A stretch of 64,000 nucleotides of DNA from Pedobacter hiemivivus. Lineage in GTDB: Bacteria > Bacteroidota > Bacteroidia > Sphingobacteriales > Sphingobacteriaceae. Each line of letters begins with the position of its first letter. Within the stretch, counting starts at the first letter, position 1. The stretch lies in the NCBI RefSeq assembly GCF_004331685.1, contig NZ_SJSM01000002.1, forward strand, positions 643,999-707,998, in the 5' to 3' direction. Of this stretch, positions 7,730-16,059 are shown one piece after another. The position numbers and the translations under genes were made by a program. The notes under the pieces were generated by a model. It did no database searches. It saw only the letters and a program-made list of their open reading frames with translations, and was not told the DNA's origin.

Positions 7730-10700
7730 TTAATTAGTATCGGGGTTAACTTTAGGTGAGGCAGGGAGGTCAAACATCGATAGATCTAAAAACGTGATGA
7801 AACTTTGGAATAATACATTATAATCCACCGGCACCTCGTTATCGTTAAGAATTTTTAAGATATTGCCAGGGAAATACCATACACTATTAAGGGTATTGAT
7901 ACTTTTTGTTTTGCCAATCAAGGCATAATAAAGAATCAGATTTATATTCAACCGGATCTTTTCTTTCTCAAACTGGCGAAATAGTTCAGGTTCTGCCAAT
8001 GCAGAATAATACCCATCAGAGAATGTAGCAACTTCCCAGGGCTCAAGTTCTTTTTTAATAATTAAATTATCATTTTTTTGATCGAGAATACCCTGATCAA
8101 ACCTTTCTTCCTGACTGGATCCTGTGTAGCGTTTATCATGGGGGATTTCAATATAGGTGATTTTCTCATTTTGTAATTCTTTGATAGCGGGGTCATCTTT
8201 ACTAATACCGATTTTGAACCTGGAGAACTTCAAATCGTCTTTGAGCAGGTTTGCTTTATTTGATCTGAGCACGTTCTTTACTTCTTCAAACCTAATTTCC
8301 CCGTTGCTTCTATGGTATTGCAGTATTTTGGAAATTGCAAAATGATAAATATTTTCAGGTAATACATTGATGTAATCTGGAGGCAAATCAAACCAGGAAA
8401 TGACAAGATCCTTGAAAGAATAATGCTTTAACATAGTCAGAACAAATCCAGGCTCATGCTGCCGGATATAATCGGCCAATAGGGTGCGGTAACCTTTCTC
8501 TGATATTTCCTGTATTTGGTCTATCAATGTAACTGACTGCTGCCATTTAATTATACCTTTGTCTTCGAAAATGGAGAGCGCCTTATCGAAGCTAAAAAAG
8601 GAATAGTCCTTCCGCTGATAATACTTAGTCCAGAAAACCGAAATAGATAGCAGGTCGATCTTTCGATCCTGATGTAACGCAAGCCGCAAGTAAGTCAAAA
8701 TATCAACCCACATATCAAAACTACCCTTTTCCTTATATTTGGCTAAGAAATCCTTTAGTGATAAATTGAGATAATCATTTTGGTTAGGCAACTTGCCAAG
8801 TGCCAATAGTTTCTTTTTAACATCATTTAAGACCCAGTTTGACCGGAACCCCTCAATTTTTAGCTTTTCAAGAATATCAGACAAAATATAAATTGCTTTC
8901 TGTTCGTCCCCATCTATATATTGCTGAACGGCAAGTGTTAATCCTTTGAAATTTGGTCTCTGGTCTTTAAAAATATACAGATCTTCTAAAATGTAGGCAA
9001 CAGCTTCACGGTGATGAAAACTTTTAGTGTCATTTAGCAACTGATTTATTCTTTCCTCAGACAGTGGTTCTTCATGTTCCTCGAAGAATGTGGCCTCTTG
9101 TTCAAGATCATTTCTCAGCTCCCTATAAAAATGTTTGGTGTCATAATGCTCGTCACTTGTTGTATTTAGCAGTAATGATCCATCATTAGTACGCAGATAA
9201 TACCACATACCAAACAAATAACGACTGCTTGTAACATCTTCCTCAGTAAAACCATGCTCCTGCAGGGCTAATATATAAGTATAATAAAATTCATTGAGCG
9301 TTGACATATGGTCACGACTCACAATGTTGATGATCAATGATAAATCATAATAAGCTGTAATATCAAGATCATCAGCTGATAATTCCGGGAGCGTTTCCCT
9401 TAGTTGTTTATAGAAATCCTGAATAGCCTCAAAATCGACAACTTCCCGCATTAATTCCTTAAAATTATTTATTGAGGAGTACCATTTCACAATGGCTTTT
9501 TTTTCCTCCTTACCCAGGTCGAAATGAACATAACGTGACTGGAACCTTTTATTTCCAGATAACAAGGATTGATAAACAACAGAATTCACCTTATTTAGAG
9601 TGCCTGAATAGTTAACCTTGCTTTTCCTTAAATAGGTAATCAAACTGTCGTGGAAAAGCGAGATCCGGTTAAGGCGGCGTTCAAATAAATAGGGATGTTC
9701 AATCACAAACTCGTTAACGTACAGGCTACTATCGCTTTCAAGAAAAAGACTGATCTCAGACTGCATGATAAAGCCCCGTGAACATAGAAATAGTGCCAGG
9801 GCCTGTTTTCCCTTCTCATTTTTTATAATCTTGTCATAATACTTGTCAAGGGATTCAAATCTTTCAAAATCCGGAATATTGCCGTCCTTCTTATATTGTT
9901 CTGCTATATACTTCACCAGTATCGGGTAACCGTCTGTGAGTGTATAGATTTTTTGGATCAGATCATATTCGTCAAAGTGGTAAAGTTCGTTCAGAACTTT
10001 TTTAGTCTGCTCTCTGTTCCAGTTGGATAGTACCTGCTTGTTCCAGGTAAGAGTTCTGAGTAAGGGCCTGCTGAGAATAATTGTCTTCGTGTTTTTCTGA
10101 AGTTTGTCAATAAATTGAACATACTCCTCCAGATCATCAGGATTGTAATTTTCAACGTGGTCAAGACCGTCTATTATAACCGTTACATCTCTTTCTGATA
10201 TTTTTTCAATGATCTCGTCAATAGTATGCTCACGGTAGTCGCTAAATAATTTTTTAGAGAAATCTTTTAGAAAATTCCTGAATTTCAGCCTGTCCTCATA
10301 ATCCTTGTCCTGGTTGGAGACCCAGAAACGATAGAGTATGCTTTTATATTTGAACTTCTTTTCCAAAAAGCTGACCAGATGGCTCTTCCCAACTCCGGGT
10401 TTTCCTTCCAGAACCAAAATGTTTTCACCCTCCAAAATTTTAACTGCAATTTCAACTGTGGGTTCGACAAGATGTGTTTGAAAAATATTAATAGGTGGCA
10501 AGTCTATTTTGGACATCTTAAAAATGCGGTTGTCCAGGCAGTTGCTCAGGAATTGATCGATTAAGGATTTACGCAAGTAATCAGTTTTATAAAGTTCGTC
10601 CACTATAGTCTCAATTTCAGTACGGCTGAGAGAAACTATGTAAACGTCCGCTATTTTTTTAGTAGGGAAGCCAAGAATGTGGCAGTCCGGGACGAAATTA

Positions 10701-10987
10701 ATGTCTTTAAAAAACAACACATTTGTAGAGGATGACAGTAGGTGCTCTTTTCCGGAAATGGTAATTTTTCCATCTTTAACGATTAAAGAATCGAATGAAA
10801 GATTGTCGATATCTTTAATCTGGAAAAAATAGGTATTACCACCTGAAGTTAGTTTTATATCATCAAATTTATGTCCTACGACAGCTTCCAGTTCAATACT
10901 GTCAAAATCCCTTTCCACGTCCATATAAGCGAGCAACATTGTTGCTACCTGATGCTGGTATGTATATCCTATTAGCGCATTTCTCAT
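7730..10987 (-). CDS. Cap4-like nuclease / STAND NTPase, probable defence protein
   Basis: This 1085-residue protein has an N-terminal nuclease-like domain, a P-loop NTPase and a long helical repeat region. In the first domain D41-D42 and Q56-I-K58 are spaced as in PD-(D/E)xK nucleases of the Cap4/DUF4297 kind. The NTPase has Walker A GKPGVGKS (195-202), Walker B VTVIIDGLD (D273, D276) and a sensor-like IILSRP near 304. From about 400 to the end it is helical, compatible with a TPR-type sensor array. Nuclease-STAND-repeat proteins include the Avs antiphage sensors, so recognition of a phage protein followed by DNA cleavage is a fair guess. It is a single gene with its own upstream spacer. Confidence 0.8.
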   Translation of the reverse strand: MRNALIGYTYQHQVATMLLAYMDVERDFDSIELEAVVGHKFDDIKLTSGGNTYFFQIKDIDNLSFDSLIVKDGKITISGKEHLLSSSTNVLFFKDINFVPDCHILGFPTKKIADVYIVSLSRTEIETIVDELYKTDYLRKSLIDQFLSNCLDNRIFKMSKIDLPPINIFQTHLVEPTVEIAVKILEGENILVLEGKPGVGKSHLVSFLEKKFKYKSILYRFWVSNQDKDYEDRLKFRNFLKDFSKKLFSDYREHTIDEIIEKISERDVTVIIDGLDHVENYNPDDLEEYVQFIDKLQKNTKTIILSRPLLRTLTWNKQVLSNWNREQTKKVLNELYHFDEYDLIQKIYTLTDGYPILVKYIAEQYKKDGNIPDFERFESLDKYYDKIIKNEKGKQALALFLCSRGFIMQSEISLFLESDSSLYVNEFVIEHPYLFERRLNRISLFHDSLITYLRKSKVNYSGTLNKVNSVVYQSLLSGNKRFQSRYVHFDLGKEEKKAIVKWYSSINNFKELMREVVDFEAIQDFYKQLRETLPELSADDLDITAYYDLSLIINIVSRDHMSTLNEFYYTYILALQEHGFTEEDVTSSRYLFGMWYYLRTNDGSLLLNTTSDEHYDTKHFYRELRNDLEQEATFFEEHEEPLSEERINQLLNDTKSFHHREAVAYILEDLYIFKDQRPNFKGLTLAVQQYIDGDEQKAIYILSDILEKLKIEGFRSNWVLNDVKKKLLALGKLPNQNDYLNLSLKDFLAKYKEKGSFDMWVDILTYLRLALHQDRKIDLLSISVFWTKYYQRKDYSFFSFDKALSIFEDKGIIKWQQSVTLIDQIQEISEKGYRTLLADYIRQHEPGFVLTMLKHYSFKDLVISWFDLPPDYINVLPENIYHFAISKILQYHRSNGEIRFEEVKNVLRSNKANLLKDDLKFSRFKIGISKDDPAIKELQNEKITYIEIPHDKRYTGSSQEERFDQGILDQKNDNLIIKKELEPWEVATFSDGYYSALAEPELFRQFEKEKIRLNINLILYYALIGKTKSINTLNSVWYFPGNILKILNDNEVPVDYNVLFQSFITFLDLSMFDLPASPKVNPDTN

Positions 10988-11302
10988 AGTTCTTAATTAT
11001 AGCAATATAAGATCTATTCGAAAGACATAAACTTTTGCGAAGAGGTTTCTTTGGTTGTGAGGCATTATTTGTTAGGTTTTGTTCAGCTAATATCACTAAT
11101 ACAATTGAATTTCTTTTACCGGGATTTTTGAAAACCCGCTATTTAAGCAGCAAGGGACAGAATAATGGCGTGCATGCCGGGAATGGATGTAGTTCTTATG
11201 TTTCGGTTACCTTGGGAAAGATTTATCTGTGAAAATTTTTTTTATAGATTAGCAGTATAGAGCTATGGTCGATTTAGAAACAATAGACAAATAAACTTCA
11301 AA
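10988..11302. other. 315-base spacer upstream of the STAND nuclease gene
   Basis: This must hold the promoter of the leftward STAND gene and the end of the small operon to its right. I see no structured RNA, strong hairpin or credible small gene in it. Confidence 0.4.
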
Positions 11303-11563
11303 TTACCAGCGCTTTAGGGACTTTCCTGTTAATGTATGGTATTCTTCAAAGAGCCTGTCATATAGTCCCTTCTCAAATTTATATGGGCCATATGAGGTAT
11401 CATATTTAGTATATTCCCGATCTTCCCTGGTACAGGAGACGTCTATTCCTGCCCGTATCATTTCTGCCGTATTGTTGGTCATTTTTGTATCATCAGAGGT
11501 AGACGAGATAACTTCAGCTGTCTTTGATCTTCTGTCTACAATGATCTGCGCATAACTACCCAT
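11303..11563 (-). CDS. Small hypothetical protein, 86 residues
   Basis: I do not recognise the family. The product begins MGSYAQIIVDRRSKTAEVIS, a strand pair, and contains one cysteine (VSCTREDRE), several Tyr residues (KYDTSYGPYKFEKGLYD) and a short C-terminal helix. No signal peptide or membrane segment is present. It overlaps the upstream gene by 8 bases, which implies translational coupling, and it is probably the last gene of a leftward operon with the Ntn-hydrolase candidate at 11962-12528. Confidence 0.6.
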   Translation of the reverse strand: MGSYAQIIVDRRSKTAEVISSTSDDTKMTNNTAEMIRAGIDVSCTREDREYTKYDTSYGPYKFEKGLYDRLFEEYHTLTGKSLKRW

Positions 11564-11816
11564 TGTTTATAGCTGTTATGTCTTTTTTGATCCTGTCTGC
11601 TTCAAGTTGAAACTTAGAAACAATCGCCGGGATCTGGTATGGATCGTTTGTTACTTCATGTGCATATTGCTCAAAAGTCTTAAGGTCATTCTCACGATGC
11701 TTTAATAGCGATGAAGCAGTAGTAGTTAATGGCATTTCATCACTGGTCAATTCCTTTATTTTGTTTTCCAGGACTTGTTTTAGGTCCTGAACGATTGCTG
11801 TTAATTCTTTGATCAT
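11556..11816 (-). CDS. Small helical protein, 86 residues
   Basis: The product is almost wholly helical and coiled-coil-like (MIKELTAIVQDLKQVLENKI, then KHRENDLKTFEQYAHEV and FQLEADRIKKDITAIN). The ATG at 11816 is preferred over a TTG 33 bases upstream, because the extra residues are unlike the rest. It overlaps the following gene by 8 bases, and 145 bases separate it from the upstream Ntn-hydrolase candidate. A helical partner or scaffold for its neighbours is conceivable; function unknown. Confidence 0.6.
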   Translation of the reverse strand: MIKELTAIVQDLKQVLENKIKELTSDEMPLTTTASSLLKHRENDLKTFEQYAHEVTNDPYQIPAIVSKFQLEADRIKKDITAINNG

Positions 11817-11883
11817 ATTCAAATATACACCAAACAAAAGCAACCTCAAAAGTTACAACCAACATGATTAAAGAAAATTAAAT

Positions 11884-11910
11884 GGGGCGGGATGCAGGCT
11901 CCCGAAGGGC
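11884..11910 (+). repeat. 27-base imperfect direct repeat, right copy
   Basis: Right copy of the repeat at 7619-7645, identical at 24 of 27 positions. It lies in the 112-base space between the small helical gene and the Ntn-hydrolase candidate. Confidence 0.6.
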
Positions 11911-11961
11911 TTGTTGAAATGAAAAGGCCTCAGTAGATGTCAATACTTAACAAGGCAATCA

Positions 11962-12528
11962 TCAATGTTCAATTATTGTCCATACATCATCTTCCAAATG
12001 AAAATGGATGGAATTGAAGGTATCTGAGATTTCTGAGGGATTTAATTCGGAAGCAAATCTGATTGTGTCCTGGATGATCAGTTTAAAACCATCCTGAGAA
12101 TCCAAACGTCCACTTAAATATTTATTGCATTGATTTACATATTCAATCGGTGAAGTGGCAACAGACTGGCAATTCTGGAAATATAATTTTTCAACCCCTT
12201 CTGTCGCGTATCCAAAAATAAAAGGTTTATGATCATCATACAGACCAATGAGTGTAATCGTGCTTCCTTCTGCAACAGGGTATGCCTTTATAAAGCTGAT
12301 TAATTCCGACGGATATAAAACACTGACTTTCTGCAGGTGAGCTGCAAGGGTTGACCCCCAAACTGCGTCGCCTGTGATACCGCAAGCGAGGTGGTCGTTA
12401 ATTTTAAAAATCTTTTTCATCTCATCGGAACGAACGATCATATCATTCTTATCGCGGTAAGTTCTTTTTCTGTCTGCAAACAGTACAATGTCTTTTGGTA
12501 ACTCTAGAATTGCGAAAACTATACTCAT
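11962..12528 (-). CDS. Proteasome-like Ntn-hydrolase candidate
   Basis: The 188-residue product has the N-terminal layout of the proteasome beta / HslV / Anbu superfamily: a strand right at the start, LPKDIVLFADRKRT (as in the VLAADRR strand), a lysine before a KIFKINDHLACGITGDA strand pair, and a helix HLQKVSVLYPSELISFI. If the initiator Met is removed, Ser2 would be the N-terminal nucleophile, with D19 and K39 at places comparable to Asp17 and Lys33 of the proteasome. That would make it a Ser-type rather than Thr-type Ntn-hydrolase. No ATPase unfoldase is encoded nearby. It heads a leftward set with two small genes and is divergent from a HEPN gene. Catalysis is inference. Confidence 0.65.
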   Translation of the reverse strand: MSIVFAILELPKDIVLFADRKRTYRDKNDMIVRSDEMKKIFKINDHLACGITGDAVWGSTLAAHLQKVSVLYPSELISFIKAYPVAEGSTITLIGLYDDHKPFIFGYATEGVEKLYFQNCQSVATSPIEYVNQCNKYLSGRLDSQDGFKLIIQDTIRFASELNPSEISDTFNSIHFHLEDDVWTIIEH

Positions 12529-12696
12529 GATTTATATAATGTAAAGATTAGCTCTTGATCCACCAAGATACATTTAAAAATATTGCATGGCAGGCTTTCA
12601 GATCACCATCAGGCAAAAGGGCTGATCATTTGTGGAAACTTGTTGTTCAAAATTGACTACATTAATCGAAATTTGAATTGAAATAATCCAAGCGAA

Positions 12697-13731
12697 ATGG
12701 TTGTCAAACTTTCCTTTGAACTTAAATACTATATCCCAATTGTTGATGACATTACTTTCGTCCATAGTTATGCTGATTTTGCCACTTTTAAATATAGGTT
12801 TGTTAGGATAGCCCATATTTCTGACGACCCGGTAATAGCTGAATTTTCAACAACCACGATTATTATTGAATTCATTCCGGAAATAGAGGTTAGTAGCTGG
12901 GACATGGAAAAGCATGCCAAGGAGGCGTTCATTGCATGTCTGCTATTTATTAACCAATACCTGGATGCTTACAGACTTGCAAACAATATCGAGTTTATAA
13001 GTAATTTTACAATCCCCGATCTGCCCCCGTATATCATAATGATTATTGGTGATGATACAATTGGATATACATTACCTCATTTGACAAAAGTAGCCGGGAT
13101 CAGTACTCCGAGCAAGGACATGACAAAACTGGCTACCGAAAAAATAATTGTATGGGATGCATATAGACGCTTTGGAGTAATAGATAAATTCAGAAGTAAG
13201 GCGATTTATCACCTTTACACGGAAGAATTTATGTTTGCCATTATAGAATTACAGACATCATTTGAAGCATATATCCGGATGTGCCAGCACCTTATTCTTC
13301 AAAAGCAGAATCTGCCTGAGGCTGAAATAGAGAAACACCTGCTTTTTCCTTTAAAAAATACAATTGAACAACATTTAGCAAAAGCACTTAAGGAAAATCT
13401 GGATTTCAAAACAAATACGCATATTTCAAAATGGAATCTTTGTTTGTATAAATTGAGAAATGAGATCATACATACAGGCAGGATGGTATTCTTTGGCAAC
13501 GAAGCGTATGAAGCTTATGATTCTTATCAGGAGGTGATCAATTATCTTTCAGACCTGATGGTAAGGGAAAAGCTTATTTCAGCAGATAAGAACATCGATG
13601 TCACCGATCTTAATAAAAATATATTCGAAAACCATGATCCAATCCTTGCAAAAGAAGAGCTGAAAAAAAGAGGCATTCTGACCTTTTTGGAAGGAAATGA
13701 TCTTGAATCCAAGCCTGCTTCCGGCAGTTAA
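12697..13731 (+). CDS. HEPN-domain protein, possible RNase effector
   Basis: The 344-residue soluble protein ends in an all-helical domain containing KLRNEIIHTG, with R254, N255 and H259 forming the R-N-x3-H signature of HEPN ribonucleases. About 60 residues before it lies the helix FAIIELQTSFEAYIRMCQHL, the usual first helix of such domains. Residues 1-160 are strand-rich, unrelated to known domains that I can name, and may be the sensing part, as in ApeA-type abortive-infection proteins. It is divergent from the Ntn-hydrolase candidate, sharing a 168-base promoter region. Many HEPN proteins cleave RNA and stop growth upon infection; here the role is inferred. Confidence 0.75.
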   Translation: MVVKLSFELKYYIPIVDDITFVHSYADFATFKYRFVRIAHISDDPVIAEFSTTTIIIEFIPEIEVSSWDMEKHAKEAFIACLLFINQYLDAYRLANNIEFISNFTIPDLPPYIIMIIGDDTIGYTLPHLTKVAGISTPSKDMTKLATEKIIVWDAYRRFGVIDKFRSKAIYHLYTEEFMFAIIELQTSFEAYIRMCQHLILQKQNLPEAEIEKHLLFPLKNTIEQHLAKALKENLDFKTNTHISKWNLCLYKLRNEIIHTGRMVFFGNEAYEAYDSYQEVINYLSDLMVREKLISADKNIDVTDLNKNIFENHDPILAKEELKKRGILTFLEGNDLESKPASGS

Positions 13732-14178
13732 GGAAATAAAGTGGGTAATACGCTCATCACGGCCACGATTAGCGCTCCAAGCCGAACAGCGATTTTACGA
13801 TTAAGCTTGAGTTGGGGCCGTGACAAAAGGTCCTCGTTAATTTCCTCTCAGTCCCGGGCTAATGCAGCATTTAAAGTTTAACTCTGATGTGTGCGTAGCG
13901 TTTTAGGATGGAATACTCTGGTTGCACAAATTGGGATGAGGTGCGGATCTCGTAGGTAAAAAATAGTTAAACACTTTTGTAACTGTGTTTAGGTATTGGA
14001 AATAAGAATTTTTATTTATATAATTGTGAATGCTTGTTGGCAAGCTTGCCCGTTCGTGCAAAGATTTCATCAGCCAATTATATTGTTTAATAAAGCAAAC
14101 CTACCTGCTTATTATCCAAACAAGATTACGAACGCAATAAACCTGGATGATTAGTCGGTATTAAAGGAATGTTTTATT
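13732..14178. other. 447-base spacer with inverted repeat and repeat copy
   Basis: No gene is visible. TCACGGCC at 13757-13764 and GGCCGTGA at 13816-13823 form an 8-base inverted repeat around 51 bases. A 30-base segment at 13936-13965 recurs in imperfect form at 15075-15104 beyond the next gene. Confidence 0.45.
13936..13965 (+). repeat. 30-base imperfect direct repeat, left copy
   Basis: It matches 15075-15104 at 23 of 30 positions, with the identical core CGGATCTC and a shared A-rich end. The two copies flank the 260-residue gene. Confidence 0.5.
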
Positions 14179-14961
14179 ATGAAAACAGTTGAGTACTTCA
14201 AACTCCAAGCAAAAAATCTGCACAAAGATTTTAAAACCCAAAATTCTTATTTCGATCCCACTTATGGGCACGACGTTTACGAGTATGCACCAAAGTTTTT
14301 CGATGTAGATGCACTGGCTCTCGATTTCGATATCGATGAGCACAATTTTACCTTAATGAACGCTCAGCACTATATTGCACGTTTGGCGGGATTTCGAAAA
14401 TGGACTGATATGCTGAAAGCATCCACCTCAACATTAGAATTATCAAAACTACTCTTTGACAACATGCACAAAGTGAGTGTTATTGAATGGGACATTTATA
14501 TTTCTAGTGAAGAACGTGACAAAGGTTTTCGTTTTGATGACGAATTTAAACTGGATATTTTCAAAGCGGTCTTTGACGAAGTAGATGGCCATCAAAGTGA
14601 CGGCACAGACTACCGCTTACAGCGAGAAACAGAAATGCCAATGAATGAAAGTCAAAATGTTAAACCAAAAAAAAACGAAATGGAAAATAAAATTACCGTT
14701 AAAATTACTGCCCTACCATTGGTGGGAGAAGATAGAATAGAATTTGTTAATACGGCCAATGAAGTATTTGAGGACGTCTTAGAAAGACTTGAGCCAGAAA
14801 ACCCTGACTCGGTTCGTAAATTATGGGATGCAGAGAAATATATCGATGAAAGTCTGTTGAGACCAGATATGTTGCCAATCGATAGAGATTATGCGCTTTC
14901 TTTGATTGATGCATTCTTGGTTCATCATGTTATGGAACTTGCCGTTGAAACGGACAATTAG
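14179..14961 (+). CDS. Hypothetical protein, 260 residues, two-part
   Basis: Residues 1-80 (MKTVEYFKLQAKNLHKDFKT, then NAQHYIARLAGFRKWTDMLK) match a short helical module I have seen at the ends of glyoxalase-superfamily and other small proteins, in which a locus-tag helix ends in GF-x-x-W. Residues 95-140 read as a separate alpha-beta segment, a Lys/Asn/Glu-rich linker lies at 155-175, and an acidic C-terminal part follows (ITVKITALPLVGEDRIEFV, then LIDAFLVHHVMEL). There is no enzyme signature. It stands alone between two related repeat sequences, which may mark it as a gene cassette. Function unknown. Confidence 0.65.
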   Translation: MKTVEYFKLQAKNLHKDFKTQNSYFDPTYGHDVYEYAPKFFDVDALALDFDIDEHNFTLMNAQHYIARLAGFRKWTDMLKASTSTLELSKLLFDNMHKVSVIEWDIYISSEERDKGFRFDDEFKLDIFKAVFDEVDGHQSDGTDYRLQRETEMPMNESQNVKPKKNEMENKITVKITALPLVGEDRIEFVNTANEVFEDVLERLEPENPDSVRKLWDAEKYIDESLLRPDMLPIDRDYALSLIDAFLVHHVMELAVETDN

Positions 14962-15030
14962 GTTATCCAACTTAAATAAATGGCTATTTATTAGGAATGG
15001 GGGATTATTCAGAAATTTGTCATCGGATTA

Positions 15031-15066
15031 CGCGTACAGTTTGAACTGGGGTTCATGCTGTACGCG
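15031..15066. repeat. 9-base inverted repeat, 18-base loop
   Basis: CGCGTACAG and CTGTACGCG are perfect inverted copies around an 18-base loop that itself contains GAAC...GTTC. It directly precedes the right copy of the 30-base repeat. Confidence 0.5.
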
Positions 15067-15074
15067 CTATTAGA

Positions 15075-15104
15075 GTGATGTTCGGATCTCATACTTGAAA
15101 AATA
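15075..15104 (+). repeat. 30-base imperfect direct repeat, right copy
   Basis: Right partner of 13936-13965 (23 of 30 positions identical, core CGGATCTC conserved). Confidence 0.5.
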
Positions 15105-15189
15105 TATGGTGGAGATTGGGAAGGCTTCAGTATTTGGGGTTATCCATATTTGAAGATTCGTAAAACATCCTACAAGTCAATTGAAAAGT

Positions 15190-15237
15190 TGGGGTGGCCA
15201 GTTTGCCCAAACGGAGTGACCAATTTGCCGAAATACA
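15190..15237 (+). mobile_element. IS21-like terminal repeat scar
   Basis: Two tandem units with a 22-base period start at 15194 (GTGGCCAGTTTGCC) and 15216 (GTGACCAATTTGCC). Multiple short terminal repeats of this GTGGCC-n-TTTGCC kind are typical of IS21-family ends. No istA or istB gene is nearby, so this would be a remnant end. Confidence 0.45.
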
Positions 15238-15467
15238 AAAATAGATCTTCGTAAGCTAGCAAAAGAACAAGTTCCTAAACGTGATTGGTAGGGAAAGCCA
15301 GCATGGCTTGAACAGAAAGCAGGTCTGTTGTAATAGGTAGCATTGGTCTTGCTTTCCAAAAGAAAAAAGGTGATTTAAGTTGGAAAGGTATCTCCAATAA
15401 ATAAAATAATAAATTTTTTAGTCCTCTTTTAAGTGTCGAAATTTATAGAAACATAAATTATAATAGC

Positions 15468-15959
15468 ATGAAAGAACTTTTACCATTTTTTACGGCACTT
15501 GCCAACCCTTATGAAGCTTACCTTTCTGAAAATAAAGGCACTAATGATGATGTTGAACTGATTATTGCGTATAATACTCACAAGGATGAGCACCTTAAGC
15601 AAACAGCAGAAGAGTTAGACCGTCTTCTGGAGGGTAACGCAGCACAGGTCAGGCTTCAGGCTACAGACGTCACTAATAACTGGGAAATTATCGTTACAAG
15701 CCAGGGAGAAATTAATGACAGCTTTACACTCTTTAATGTCAACATCCACCATCTTGCTATGAATGTAATTGAAGAATTCCTGGAACGCAGTCAGCAGGTT
15801 AAACTGACACTTAAGCACAATCAGAGACATAAGCTAAATGCTGTGTTCAATCTTGATATTGTTGAATTGCAGCAAGAAAGCTCATTTCTCGACATCCCTA
15901 TTGATTTGGTAAATGCGACTATTGAAAGTTTGAAAAATAATGATAAAGCAAAAGGATGA
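15468..15959 (+). CDS. Hypothetical protein, 163 residues
   Basis: I do not recognise this protein. It is acidic and soluble. The first part is helical (MKELLPFFTALANPYEAYLS, then HLKQTAEELDRLLEG). The middle is strand-rich (VRLQATDVTNNWEIIVTSQG), and the C-terminal half alternates (VIEEFLERSQQVKLTLKHNQ, FNLDIVELQQES). No signal peptide, membrane segment or catalytic motif is present. It is flanked on the left by an IS21-like scar and on the right by a hairpin at 15981-16000, so it looks monocistronic. Function unknown. Confidence 0.6.
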   Translation: MKELLPFFTALANPYEAYLSENKGTNDDVELIIAYNTHKDEHLKQTAEELDRLLEGNAAQVRLQATDVTNNWEIIVTSQGEINDSFTLFNVNIHHLAMNVIEEFLERSQQVKLTLKHNQRHKLNAVFNLDIVELQQESSFLDIPIDLVNATIESLKNNDKAKG

Positions 15960-15980
15960 AAATAATGGATCCTTGAATAA

Positions 15981-16000
15981 AAGGCGGCTATAGCTGCCTT
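15981..16000. terminator. Hairpin terminator candidate
   Basis: AAGGCGGC, loop TATA, GCTGCCTT form an 8-pair stem with one G-U pair, 21 bases after the stop of the 163-residue gene. The tract that follows (ctattctctt) is only moderately U-rich. Confidence 0.5.
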
Positions 16001-16059
16001 CTATTCTCTTATTATTATAGTGTTTGCTACAGCGACTTTTTTTTATTGAGGAGATTATT

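Noticed and set aside
11035..11232. 65-codon rightward frame in the spacer right of the STAND gene
   Set aside because: Composition is irregular, and it is antisense to the expected promoter region of the STAND gene. No motif is seen.
12598..12816. 72-codon leftward frame at the start of the HEPN gene
   Set aside because: It lies antisense across the HEPN gene start and the divergent promoter region. The HEPN frame is far longer and carries a domain.
15177..15359. 60-codon leftward frame
   Set aside because: It covers the IS21-like terminal repeats, so it is explained by the scar rather than by a gene.
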